NCBI GenBank assembly: GCA_016213325.1
Contig: JACRAY010000018.1
Coordinates: 62,001 to 126,000, forward strand
Length of the DNA stretch: 64,000 nt
Reading direction: 5' to 3'
Source of the DNA: Burkholderiales bacterium
GTDB taxonomy: Bacteria > Pseudomonadota > Gammaproteobacteria > Burkholderiales > Burkholderiaceae_C
Positions 1-9,415 of the stretch are shown one piece after another. Each line of letters starts with the position of its first letter. Position 1 is the stretch's first letter. Below the pieces are notes generated by a model. The model did no database searches, had not been told where the DNA came from, and worked only from the letters and a program-made list of their open reading frames with translations. The translations under genes and the position numbers were made by a program.

Positions 1-1
1 T

Positions 2-2026
2 CGCGCGATCCTGATGTACATCGAGTCGGTGAAGCACGCGCGCAAGTTCATGTCGGCCGCGCGGGCGGCCGCGCGCAACAAGCCGGTCATCCTCGTGAAG
101 GCCGGCCGTGCGCCCGATGGCGCGCGGGCCGCGGCATCGCACACCGGCGCGCTCGCCGGCTCGGACAGCGTGTTCGACGCGGCCGTGGGTCGTGCCGGCC
201 TGCTGCGCGTCGCGACGCTCGAGGACCTGTTCGACGCAGCCGAGACGCTGGCGCGACCGCAGCCGTGGCGCGGCGAGCGGCTGGCGATGCTCACCAACGG
301 CGGCGGCGCAGGCGTGCTGGCGGCCGACGCCCTGGCGCTGCAGGGAGGCAAGCTGGCCCACCTCCAGGAGGCGACGCGTGCGGCGCTCGATGGGGTGCTG
401 CCTGCGAACTGGTCGCATGCGAACCCGGTGGACATCATCGGGGACGCGCCCACCGAGCGCTATGGCCGCGCACTCGCGATCCTGCTGGCGGCCCCCGAGG
501 TGGACGGCGTGCTTTTCATGCATGCGCCGACGGCGATCGTGCCCGCAGCCGACATCGCACGGGCATGCCTGCCTGCCATGCAGCAGGCGCACAAGCCGGT
601 GCTCGCCTGCTGGCTCGGCGGTGTGGCCGTGCAGGGCGCGCGCGACCTCAGCCAGGAAGCTGGCGTGCCGTGCTATGCCACGCCCGAGCGCGGGGTCGAC
701 GCGTGGCTGCAACTGGCCCGCTACCACGCGGCGCAGGACGCCTTGCTGCAGCTGCCAGATGCCCAGCCGCCCGAGCTGCATCCTGACCGTGTGGCTGCCC
801 GTGACATCCTGCAGGCGGCCCTGCAGGAGCACCGCGAATGGGTGGAGGAAGCCGCCGCGAAGGAGTTGCTGGCTGCCTACGGCATACCGGTCGTGCCGAG
901 TGTTTTCGCGCGTGATGCCGAAGAGGCGCTGGAGGCGGCGCGCAGCATCGGCTACCCGGTCGCGCTGAAGGTTTCATCCCTCCAGGTCGTGCACAAGTCC
1001 GACGTGGGCGGCGTGGTGCTCGGCATCGAGACACCCGACGCCTTGCGCCAGGCGATGGTCGACATGCGGCTGCGGGTCGCAGTGCATGCGCCGCAGGCGC
1101 GCATCCACGGCTTCACCGTGCAGCAGATGGCACGGCGCGACCACCCGCACGAGCTGATCCTCGGCATCGCGACCGACCCCGTGTTCGGGCCTGTCGTGAT
1201 GTTCGGTGAGGGCGGCACGTCCGTCGAGCTGCGCAGGGACAGCGCCATCGCGCTGCCGCCGCTCAACGCGCAACTGGCGCGCGAGCTCGTGTCGCGCACG
1301 CAGGCCGGGCGGCTGCTGGCCGGTTATCGCGGCGCTCGGGCTGCCGACCAGGCCGCAGTGATCGACGCGCTGCAGAAAGTCTCGCAGATCGCCTGCGACC
1401 TGCCGGAGCTTGCGGAGCTGGACATCAACCCGCTGCTGGCCGACGCCGCCGGCGTAGTGGCACTCGACGCGCGCATCCGGGTGCGCCGCGACACGCAACA
1501 CGACGAGCCGAGGCTCGCCCTGCGCCCTTATCCGGCCGAGCTGGAAGGCGTCCTCGCCATCGGCACGGCGCGGCTCGAGGTGCGGCCCATCCGTCCCGAG
1601 GATGGCCAGCGCCTGGCAGCCTTCTACGCGGCGGCGAGCCCGGCTGACTTGCGCCTGAGGTTCTTCCTGGCACGGCGCGAAGTGCCGCATTCCGAGCTCG
1701 CGCGCTACTGCCAGATCGACTACGACCGCGAGATGACCTTCGTCGCTATTTCGGGCGATGCGATCGCGGGTGAAGTGCGCGCGGTGTGCGACCCCGACAA
1801 CCGGCAGGCCGAGTTCGCCGTCCAGGTGGCGAGCCAATGGCAGGGGCAGGGGTTGGGACGGCAACTCATGGAACGCATGATCGCGTACCTGCGCGCGCAC
1901 GGCACGGCCGAGATGGTGGGCACCTGCCTGCAGGAGAACAGCTGCATGATGTCGCTCGCCAGGCACCTGGGCTTTGCCGTCGCGCCGGGCGACGAGAGCA
2001 CCGTGTCGTTGCGGTTCGCGCTGTAG
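2..2026 (+). CDS. ADP-forming acyl-CoA synthetase / GNAT protein acetyltransferase (Pat-like), 5' truncated by window edge
   Basis: Open frame continues upstream of the ATG at 14 (RAILMYIESV); ACS/ATP-grasp sequence followed by a C-terminal GNAT domain. Confidence 0.88.
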   Translation, partial: RAILMYIESVKHARKFMSAARAAARNKPVILVKAGRAPDGARAAASHTGALAGSDSVFDAAVGRAGLLRVATLEDLFDAAETLARPQPWRGERLAMLTNGGGAGVLAADALALQGGKLAHLQEATRAALDGVLPANWSHANPVDIIGDAPTERYGRALAILLAAPEVDGVLFMHAPTAIVPAADIARACLPAMQQAHKPVLACWLGGVAVQGARDLSQEAGVPCYATPERGVDAWLQLARYHAAQDALLQLPDAQPPELHPDRVAARDILQAALQEHREWVEEAAAKELLAAYGIPVVPSVFARDAEEALEAARSIGYPVALKVSSLQVVHKSDVGGVVLGIETPDALRQAMVDMRLRVAVHAPQARIHGFTVQQMARRDHPHELILGIATDPVFGPVVMFGEGGTSVELRRDSAIALPPLNAQLARELVSRTQAGRLLAGYRGARAADQAAVIDALQKVSQIACDLPELAELDINPLLADAAGVVALDARIRVRRDTQHDEPRLALRPYPAELEGVLAIGTARLEVRPIRPEDGQRLAAFYAAASPADLRLRFFLARREVPHSELARYCQIDYDREMTFVAISGDAIAGEVRAVCDPDNRQAEFAVQVASQWQGQGLGRQLMERMIAYLRAHGTAEMVGTCLQENSCMMSLARHLGFAVAPGDESTVSLRFAL

Positions 2027-2032
2027 CACTGC

Positions 2033-2518
2033 ATGCGCGCGACGAAACAGCCCATCGCGCCGGGGCGGCGAGCTTTCCTCCAGGCCTGCGTGTCGCTTGC
2101 GGTGCTGCCCGTTGCGCGCGCGTGGCGCAGCCCTGCGCAGACCACCGTGGACGGCGGCGTCACGATCGACGTGCATGCACTCGATGTCGAAGCGGACAGC
2201 GACGTGTGGGAGTTCGCCGTGTCGATGCATGCCGCGTCGGGGACGGTGGACGACGACCTGCTCGAGTCCGCGATGCTGTCGGGCGACGGGCAGCGCTGGC
2301 GCCCGTTCGCATGGGAGGGCGATCCGCCCGGCCTGCGCCATCGCGTCGGCGTGCTGATGTTCAACGCGCCGCTGCTTCGCCCCCACACGCTGTACCTGCT
2401 GGTGACTCGCCGCGAAGAGAGCCACCCGCGCGTGTACATGTGGGCGTTCGGCCGCAGCGAGGCACGCGACCGCGACCTTGATGGTCATCAACCTCCACCA
2501 GGCCGTGGACAAACATAG
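2033..2518 (+). CDS. Hypothetical protein with Tat-like signal (RRAFLQACVSLAVLP)
   Basis: ORF with twin-Arg motif and hydrophobic stretch; no family recognised. Confidence 0.65.
   Translation: MRATKQPIAPGRRAFLQACVSLAVLPVARAWRSPAQTTVDGGVTIDVHALDVEADSDVWEFAVSMHAASGTVDDDLLESAMLSGDGQRWRPFAWEGDPPGLRHRVGVLMFNAPLLRPHTLYLLVTRREESHPRVYMWAFGRSEARDRDLDGHQPPPGRGQT
2478..2491. promoter_or_regulatory. FNR box TTGATGGTCATCAA upstream of flp/tad operon
   Basis: Exact TTGAT-N4-ATCAA; CATAGT (2514-2519) centred 32 bp downstream. Confidence 0.75.
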
Positions 2519-2527
2519 TGAATTGCA

Positions 2528-2546
2528 GAAACAGACGGTCTGTTTC
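2528..2546. promoter_or_regulatory. Perfect inverted repeat GAAACAGAC-G-GTCTGTTTC between predicted TSS and flp start
   Basis: 9-bp arms, 1-nt spacer; TetR-operator-like. Confidence 0.6.
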
Positions 2547-2567
2547 GCCCAAGCTTAGGAGCCATCC

Positions 2568-2759
2568 ATGAAACGCATCACGCAATTCCTCAGGGACGAA
2601 AGCGGCGCGACCGCGATCGAATACGGCCTCATCGCCGCCCTCATCGCCGTGGCGATCATCGCAGCGGCAACGACCCTGGGCACCCGGCTGAGCGGCCTGT
2701 TCACGGCCATCGCGAACTGCGTGGACGGAACCGCCGCCACCGAGTGCACGCTCGACTGA
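2568..2759 (+). CDS. flp: Flp family type IVb pilin
   Basis: RDESGATAIEYGLIAALIAVAII: canonical Flp pilin motif. Confidence 0.97.
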   Translation: MKRITQFLRDESGATAIEYGLIAALIAVAIIAAATTLGTRLSGLFTAIANCVDGTAATECTLD

Positions 2760-2778
2760 CCGCACGGGAAAAAGCGCC

Positions 2779-3342
2779 ATGCTGTTCACGCCCGCGGTTG
2801 CGAAGGTCCTCTGGCTCGCTGCTTGCGTGCTGATGCTCGCAGCGGCCGTGTGGGAGGACGTGGCCCGCAGGCGCATTCCCAATGCGGTGGTGTTCCCGGG
2901 CGCGGCCGTCGCGCTCGTCCTCGCGGCGCTGCCCCATGGCGCCGGGGCGGCGAGCGCGGCGCTCGGCGCGGCTGCAGGTTTCGCGGCGCTCTTTCCGCTG
3001 TACCTGCTCGGCGCGTCGGGCGCGGGTGACGTGAAGCTGCTCGCGGCGGCAGGCGCCTTCGCGGGTTACCCGGACGTGCTGGGCGTGGCGATCGTCACGC
3101 TCGCCTCGGGCGGTGTGCTCAGCATCGTGGCCGCGGTAGCGGCCGGGCGCCTGCGTGACGTGATGGCGAACCTCCACACCGGTTTCCTGTTCGCCGCCAG
3201 CCGTGCGGCTGCCGGGCAAGCCCCGCGCGCGGCAGACGTGCCCACCAGCGGCATCCGAATCCCGTACGCCGTGCCGGTCGCGATCGGCATGTGCGCGTAT
3301 CTGCTCTTGGGCCAGGAAGCTGGCTGGAAGAGCCGCTTCTGA
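2779..3342 (+). CDS. cpaA: A24 family prepilin peptidase (CpaA/TadV)
   Basis: Membrane protein, GAGDVKL motif, in Tad locus. Confidence 0.93.
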   Translation: MLFTPAVAKVLWLAACVLMLAAAVWEDVARRRIPNAVVFPGAAVALVLAALPHGAGAASAALGAAAGFAALFPLYLLGASGAGDVKLLAAAGAFAGYPDVLGVAIVTLASGGVLSIVAAVAAGRLRDVMANLHTGFLFAASRAAAGQAPRAADVPTSGIRIPYAVPVAIGMCAYLLLGQEAGWKSRF

Positions 3343-3352
3343 AGGAACAGTC

Positions 3353-4255
3353 ATGAAGAACATCAGGCCCTGGCTCGTGATCTTGGTGTCGCTGCTCGTC
3401 GGCGTCGCCGCGGTCGTCCTCGCAGCCCGCTGGATCGGCCAGCAGGCCACGGTCGCCACGAAGAAAGTCGTGGTCGCCGTGCGCGACCTGGAGGTCGGCA
3501 CCCGCCTGCGGCCCGACATGCTGCAGGTGGCCGAGTGGCCCTTGACGACCTCCCTCAAGGAATCATTCTCCGCACCGTCCGAGGTGGACGGCCGCGTGAT
3601 CAACCAGCAGGTGCTGCGCGGCGAGCCCATCCTGTCGGCGCGCCTTGCGGCGCCCGGCGAAAAGGGCGGCCTGTCGGCGGTGCTGGAACAGGGCAAGCGC
3701 GCCATCACCGTGAAGGTCAACGAGATCGTCGGCGTTGCCGGCTTCGCGCTGCCCGGCAACTACGTCGACGTGATGGTGAACACGCCCGACGAGAGCAACC
3801 GGCCAGTCTCCAAGATCGTGCTGGAGCGCATCCTGGTGCTCGCGGTCGCGCAGGATGTGAGCACCGGCGACAACAAGCCGCGCGTGGTGAACGCCGTCAC
3901 GCTCGAAGTGACCCCGCAGCAGGCCGAGCAGATCGACCTCGCGCGCAGCATCGGCCAGCTCTCGCTCGTGCTGCGCAGCCAGGTGGACAAGGAAAGCTCA
4001 CCCACCCTGGGCGCACGCAAGACCGACCTGCTGAAGCTGCAGCCGGTTGCGGTGGTGCCCGCGGCGGCAGCGGCCGACGTGCCCGTGCGCGAGGCCCAGA
4101 AGGCCGCAGGCGCCGGCCCGGCCCGCATGCCCGCAGCGCGCAAGAGCGCGGCTGCCGTACCTCCGGTGGCGGCCGGCCCGGCGAAGCCCGGCGTCGAGGT
4201 GATCCGCGGGCTCAAGCGCAGCAGTGAGGCATCGGCGGACGCGCCCGCCAACTGA
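3353..4255 (+). CDS. cpaB: Flp pilus assembly protein CpaB/RcpC
   Basis: N-terminal TM, SAF-like domain, locus context; start at ATG 3353 rather than 3203. Confidence 0.94.
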   Translation: MKNIRPWLVILVSLLVGVAAVVLAARWIGQQATVATKKVVVAVRDLEVGTRLRPDMLQVAEWPLTTSLKESFSAPSEVDGRVINQQVLRGEPILSARLAAPGEKGGLSAVLEQGKRAITVKVNEIVGVAGFALPGNYVDVMVNTPDESNRPVSKIVLERILVLAVAQDVSTGDNKPRVVNAVTLEVTPQQAEQIDLARSIGQLSLVLRSQVDKESSPTLGARKTDLLKLQPVAVVPAAAAADVPVREAQKAAGAGPARMPAARKSAAAVPPVAAGPAKPGVEVIRGLKRSSEASADAPAN

Positions 4256-4275
4256 CCCAGCAACACGAGAACACT

Positions 4276-5709
4276 ATGAACAACACCGTGCATGTCCTCA
4301 CGCGGCGAGCGCGCCCCGGCGCCGCCGCCCTCATGGCGCTGGCCGCCGCCTGCGCCCTCGCCGCCGAGCCGCCGAAGCCCGCGGCGCCTGCAGCCAAGCC
4401 GGCCGCCGCGCAAGCTGTTGCCGGCGTGTCGACGCCGCAGGCCGAGTACTCGGGGCCGACGGAAGTCGCGCCCCCGCTGCGCCTGACGGTCGGCAAGTCA
4501 GCGCTCGTGCGGCTGCAGGCCGACGCGTCGCGCGTGTCGATCGGCGACCCGAACCTGGCCGACGTCACCATGATCAACCCGCGCGAGGTGTATGTCCTCG
4601 GCAAGAAGTTCGGCTCGACCAACATGTTCGTGTGGAGCAAGGGCGGCCGCACCACGCTGATGGACGTGGTGGTGGGCGTCGACACCGCCACCTTGAAGAC
4701 CCGCCTGGACGAACTGGTCCCCAGCGAACGTGGCGTGAAGGTCGAGACGCTCTCCGACAGCGTCGTGCTGAGCGGCGCCGTGGCCGACCCGATGAAGGTG
4801 CACCGCCTGGTGTCGCTGGCCGAGGTCTATGCGGGCAGCAAGAAGGTGGTGAACCTGCTGACCGTGCAGGGCAGCCAGCAGATCATGCTGGAGGTGAAAG
4901 TGGCGGAAGTGTCGCGCACGCTGATGGACAAGCTCGGCGCCGAGTTCTCGCTCCTGCGCTCCAGCGGCAACACCACATTCACGCTGCTCACCGACCTGCT
5001 CACGGGCAGCGCCGGTGCGGCGGGCGTGAGCCGCGCGAACGGCCGCACTTCGCTGCTGCTCGACGCCGAGATCAAGAACGGGCTGGTGAAGATCCTCGCG
5101 GAGCCGACCATCATGGCCATGAGCGGGCAGGAAGGCACCTTCCTCGCCGGCGGCAAGATCTACATCCCGGTGCCGCAGATGGGCGGGCTCGGGACTGCCG
5201 CCGTCACGCTGGAAGAAAAGGAGTTCGGCGTCGGCCTGCGCTTCACGCCGACGCTGCTCGACGAAGGCCGCATCAACCTGCGCGTGACGCCGGAAGTCTC
5301 GGAGCTGGCGAGCGCAGGGACCGCCGTCACCTCCGGCTCCGTCACCACGCTGCTGCCGACCATCACCACGCGCCGCGCCTCCACCACGGTGCAGTTGCGC
5401 GACGGCGAGACGTTCGCGATCGGCGGGCTCATCAAGAACAACGTCACCGAGGCGGTGAAGAAGTTCCCCGGCCTGGGCGAAGTGCCCGTGCTCGGCGCGC
5501 TGTTCCGCAGCACCGACTTCCAGACCGACCGCTCCGAGCTGCTGTTCATCGTGACGCCGCGGATCGTCAAGCCGCTGCCGGCCGTGCCGCCGCTGCCCAC
5601 CGACAGCTTCGCGCCGCCGACGCGCATGGAGCGATTGCTCGACGGCCGCATGGAGAGCGCCCTGCCGCCGCAAACCCCGCCCGCCGCCGGCGGCTTCCAG
5701 ACCCAATGA
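4276..5709 (+). CDS. cpaC: Type II/III secretin CpaC/RcpA
   Basis: Secretin C-terminus (VTPRIVKPL), N-terminal BON/pilus domain. Confidence 0.95.
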   Translation: MNNTVHVLTRRARPGAAALMALAAACALAAEPPKPAAPAAKPAAAQAVAGVSTPQAEYSGPTEVAPPLRLTVGKSALVRLQADASRVSIGDPNLADVTMINPREVYVLGKKFGSTNMFVWSKGGRTTLMDVVVGVDTATLKTRLDELVPSERGVKVETLSDSVVLSGAVADPMKVHRLVSLAEVYAGSKKVVNLLTVQGSQQIMLEVKVAEVSRTLMDKLGAEFSLLRSSGNTTFTLLTDLLTGSAGAAGVSRANGRTSLLLDAEIKNGLVKILAEPTIMAMSGQEGTFLAGGKIYIPVPQMGGLGTAAVTLEEKEFGVGLRFTPTLLDEGRINLRVTPEVSELASAGTAVTSGSVTTLLPTITTRRASTTVQLRDGETFAIGGLIKNNVTEAVKKFPGLGEVPVLGALFRSTDFQTDRSELLFIVTPRIVKPLPAVPPLPTDSFAPPTRMERLLDGRMESALPPQTPPAAGGFQTQ

Positions 5710-5720
5710 AAGGACCCGTC

Positions 5721-6011
5721 ATGCGCACGTTCCAACTCATAGGGCTGGCCGCCCTCCTGGCCGCCGGCTGCGCGACCGAGCAGGCGAGCCCCGTCGACGC
5801 GAACTTCGGCCGCGCGGTGAACGGCGCCAAGGCGGCGCAGGTGGCCGACCCCGCGGCGGCCACGCGTTCGCGCCCGGCCGCCACCACCGACGGCCAGGCC
5901 GCGCGCTCCGCCGTGGAGCTGTACGAGAAGACGTACACCCAGCCGCCCGCACCGGGCGCGGTGTTCAACATCGGCATCGGCGGGGGCGCCAGTTCCTCCG
6001 GCGGCCGCTGA
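5721..6011 (+). CDS. Small lipoprotein in Tad locus
   Basis: MRTFQLIGLAALLAAGCA lipobox. Confidence 0.75.
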   Translation: MRTFQLIGLAALLAAGCATEQASPVDANFGRAVNGAKAAQVADPAAATRSRPAATTDGQAARSAVELYEKTYTQPPAPGAVFNIGIGGGASSSGGR

Positions 6012-6030
6012 CCGCCGGCGTGGAGCAGCC

Positions 6031-7317
6031 GTGAACCATCCCAGGCAAAGGCCGGAGCGCCAGCGCGGCGCCATCACGATCCTCGCCGCCTTCGGCATCC
6101 TCGTGATGCTGGGGCTGGCGGTGCTGGTCGTGGACATTGGCCGTGCCTATGTGGTGGCCGGCGAGCTGCAGAACGCGGCGGATGCCTGCGCGCTGGGCGC
6201 CGTGCGGGAGCTCAACGACCGGGGTGCAACGGCCGCTGCGCGCGCGAAGGCCGCCGGCGCCACCGTCGGCAATGCCAACTTCGTGCACTTCCAGCGGGAC
6301 GCCGTGCAGATCCGGCACGCGGACATCGAGTTCGCAGTCGCGATCGGCGGCCCGTGGAGCGACGAGGTCGGCGCGGCCACGGCTTACGTGCGCTGCTCGG
6401 CGCACCGCACCAACCCGTTCCCGCTGGCGCTCGCCTTCTTCGAATGGCTGGAGCGCGACACGCTGCCGATGGGATCGGTCGCGGTCGCCCGCCTGGTCGC
6501 CGGCCAGACCCTGTGCGCGATCCCGATCGCGATGTGCTCTCCAAGCGGCAGCTCAGCCGACTTCACGGTGGGCACGTGGTACTCCGGACGCCTCGCTGCC
6601 GGCACGGCGGCATTGGGCAACTACGACTGGATCCGCTTTCCGGGCATGTCGGGCGCCGCCGACCTGGGCGCGATCCTCGCCGGCTCGGGCCTGTGCAACC
6701 TCGATACGAACCGCGTCGATGCAGAGCCCGGCGTGACGCAGGGCGTCGCACAGGCGTGGAACACGCGCTTCGGCCTGTACTCGGGCAAGTACAACGACCC
6801 CGCGAGCTTCCCGCCCGACGAGACGGGCTACGCCTACACCAAGGACCGCTACAACAAGAAGGACGAGCTGGTACCGGGAAGCTGGCCCGAGCTGATCGCG
6901 CCGCCGGCGCCGCTGCCCGCGGGCACCGCGTCGCGGCCCGCGGCCAATGCCTACGGGCACTACGTGAACGTCGCCAAGCCCGGCCACATGCCGTACGACC
7001 CGTGGGCCGTGCTGGCGGACAACGGCAAGCCGGTCGTGCTGCCCGGCAACCCGGCGCCACTAGATCCCGAGTTGCACGGCGCCGGCCAGGACCGCAGGCT
7101 CGTGTACGTGCCCATCATCAAGTGCGACGACTGGGCGCCGAACAAGAAGAACATGGCAGTGAACGACTATGCGTGCGCGCTGATGCTGCACCCGGTCAAC
7201 GACGCGGGGCAGGACGTTCAGCTCGAGTTCCGGGGCGGCTACCGGACGAGCCTGGACTGCGGCACGACCGGCGTTCCCGGCGACTTCGGCCCGCCGGTAC
7301 CGGGGCTGGTGCGATGA
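6031..7317 (+). CDS. tadG: TadG-like pilus assembly protein
   Basis: GAITILAAFGILVMLGLAVLVVDIGRAYVVAGELQNAADACALG motif. Confidence 0.88.
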   Translation: MNHPRQRPERQRGAITILAAFGILVMLGLAVLVVDIGRAYVVAGELQNAADACALGAVRELNDRGATAAARAKAAGATVGNANFVHFQRDAVQIRHADIEFAVAIGGPWSDEVGAATAYVRCSAHRTNPFPLALAFFEWLERDTLPMGSVAVARLVAGQTLCAIPIAMCSPSGSSADFTVGTWYSGRLAAGTAALGNYDWIRFPGMSGAADLGAILAGSGLCNLDTNRVDAEPGVTQGVAQAWNTRFGLYSGKYNDPASFPPDETGYAYTKDRYNKKDELVPGSWPELIAPPAPLPAGTASRPAANAYGHYVNVAKPGHMPYDPWAVLADNGKPVVLPGNPAPLDPELHGAGQDRRLVYVPIIKCDDWAPNKKNMAVNDYACALMLHPVNDAGQDVQLEFRGGYRTSLDCGTTGVPGDFGPPVPGLVR

Positions 7318-7775
7318 AGCCGCGCGCAAACCTTTGTCCGGCGTGGCGGCGCAGCCGCGGCGTCGCCACGGTGGAATTCGCGCTGGTCATCATCCCGCTG
7401 CTGGTCCTCACCCTGGGCGTCGTGCAGGTGGGCCGGGCCTTCTACCACTACAACACCGTCGTCAAGTCCGCGCGCGACGCCACGCGCTTCCTCTCGATGC
7501 GCGCGAGGGGGCAGGGCGAAGCCGTGGCCCGCTGCCTGGCGGTGTTCGGCAGCACGACCTGCGGTGCGGCGGGGACCGAACTTGCGCCGGGGCTCACGAC
7601 CGCGCGGGTGCACATCGAGTACACGCTGGGCGTGCCGGTGGGAGCCGGCCTGGGATCGGTCGACCTGGTGACGGTCCGCATCGAGGGCGCGGCCTTTCGC
7701 ACCTACCTTCCGTTCGCGCCTGCGGATTACGCGTTCGGCGACATCCGCTCCACGATGAGGCAGGCAGCATCATGA
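7314..7775 (+). CDS. tadE: TadE family pseudopilin
   Basis: RGVATVEFALVIIPLLVLTLGV; overlaps preceding stop. Confidence 0.92.
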   Translation: MKPRANLCPAWRRSRGVATVEFALVIIPLLVLTLGVVQVGRAFYHYNTVVKSARDATRFLSMRARGQGEAVARCLAVFGSTTCGAAGTELAPGLTTARVHIEYTLGVPVGAGLGSVDLVTVRIEGAAFRTYLPFAPADYAFGDIRSTMRQAAS

Positions 7776-8200
7776 AGAGACTGCGCCAGCGCGGGGCAGC
7801 GACGGTGGAATTCGCCGTCATCGCCATCGTCTTCTTCGTGCTGCTGCTCGGGATGATCCAGGCGGGCTGGCTGCTGTTCCAGTGGAACGCCGCCGCGGAT
7901 GCGACACGCCGGGGCGCGCGCACCGCCGCCATCGTCGCGATGAACGATCGCGCCGCCATCGAGCGCGCCATGCTGCTGCCGCTCGCCGGCCTGGAAGGGG
8001 CCACCGTCAACATCGAGTACTCGCCCGACGGCGTCGACTTCAGCGCGGGATCCTGCGCGGGCCGCGGCACCTGCAACTACGTGCGGGTGAGCCTGGCCTA
8101 CCAGTTCCGGCCGCAGTTCGTGTTCGGCACGCTGCCCACCCCGATCGCCATGCCCACTTTCTCCACCACGCTGCCGGTCGAGGCCCTGGGAGCAGGGTGA
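7772..8200 (+). CDS. TadE/TadF family pseudopilin
   Basis: RGAATVEFAVIAIVFFVLLLGM; ATGA overlap with upstream gene. Confidence 0.92.
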   Translation: MKRLRQRGAATVEFAVIAIVFFVLLLGMIQAGWLLFQWNAAADATRRGARTAAIVAMNDRAAIERAMLLPLAGLEGATVNIEYSPDGVDFSAGSCAGRGTCNYVRVSLAYQFRPQFVFGTLPTPIAMPTFSTTLPVEALGAG

Positions 8201-8219
8201 AAGCGCAACAGGAAGCACC

Positions 8220-9392
8220 ATGAAAGCCACACTGATGTCCTGCACGGCCAGCCTGATGGAGGACTTGCGCACCGTGGCCGAGGCCGGCGGCGTGGCTGTG
8301 GCCAAGACCCTGTTGCGCCAACCCGGGCAGCCCCTGCAGGACCTGCTGGAGCAGGCCGAAGGCGACCTGCTGGTGGTGGAGTGCGGCTCGGGCAGCCTCG
8401 ATGCCGAACTGCTGGCGCTGGAGGCCTACACGCGCGCCGTGCCGGCCGCCGGCATCATCCTGCTGACCGCCCGCCTGGAGGCCGGCGCGCTGCTGGCAGC
8501 GATGCGCGCGGGGGTGCGCGAAGTGCTCCCGGCCCACCCGACGGCGGCTGAATTTTCGGCGGCCCTGCGCCGCGTAGCCGAGCATTCGCGTTCGACCGCG
8601 GCCACCGGCCCGCGCGGGCAGGTCGTGGCCTTCGTCGCCTGCAAGGGCGGCAGCGGCGCCACGTTCCTCGCCACCAACCTGGCCTGGGTGCTCGCTGAGG
8701 AGCTGGGCCAACGGACCGCGCTGCTCGACCTCGACCTGCAGTACGGCGACGCGGCGTACTTCGTGACCGACGGCCGTGCCAAGTCGAACCTGGCGGAGCT
8801 GGCGCGCCAGGTCGACCGGCTCGACGCGGACCTGCTGGAGGCCAGCATGATCGCGGTCTCGCCGAACTTCCGCCTGCTGCCCGCGCCCGAGGAGCCCGAA
8901 GCCGCGCTCGGCATCACCGGCTACCAGCTCGAGCGCGTGCTGGACGTGGCCCGCGCGAACTACGACTTCGTGGTCATCGACGTCGAACGGATGCTGGACC
9001 CGCTGGCGATCAAGGCGCTGGACAAGGCCGACACCATCCACCTCGTCACCGAGAGCATGGTGCCCCACCTGCGCGACGCGCGGCGGCTGGTGCGCGTGCT
9101 GCACGCGCTCGGCTACCCCGACTCGAAGCTGCGCCTCATCGCCAACCGCATCGACCGGCGCGGCAGCGTCGAGCTGGACGAAGCCGCCAAGGTCGTCGGG
9201 CTGAAGTTCTCGCAGGCGATCCGCGACAGCTTCCCCGAAGTGGCCGAGGCCGTGAACACCGGCACGCCGCTCGCGCAGCTGCACCCCGGCAACACGGTCA
9301 CCCGCGCACTGCGCGAGATGGCCGAAGCGCTCACCGACAGCCCCGCCGCCCCCAAGGGCTGGCTCGGGCGCCTCATGCACCAGGTCGCCTGA
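8220..9392 (+). CDS. cpaE: CpaE/TadZ-like ParA-family ATPase
   Basis: Receiver-like N-terminus and deviant Walker A CKGGSGATFLATNLAW. Confidence 0.93.
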   Translation: MKATLMSCTASLMEDLRTVAEAGGVAVAKTLLRQPGQPLQDLLEQAEGDLLVVECGSGSLDAELLALEAYTRAVPAAGIILLTARLEAGALLAAMRAGVREVLPAHPTAAEFSAALRRVAEHSRSTAATGPRGQVVAFVACKGGSGATFLATNLAWVLAEELGQRTALLDLDLQYGDAAYFVTDGRAKSNLAELARQVDRLDADLLEASMIAVSPNFRLLPAPEEPEAALGITGYQLERVLDVARANYDFVVIDVERMLDPLAIKALDKADTIHLVTESMVPHLRDARRLVRVLHALGYPDSKLRLIANRIDRRGSVELDEAAKVVGLKFSQAIRDSFPEVAEAVNTGTPLAQLHPGNTVTRALREMAEALTDSPAAPKGWLGRLMHQVA

Positions 9393-9415
9393 CGAACACC
9401 GGAAGGAAAACAGCC

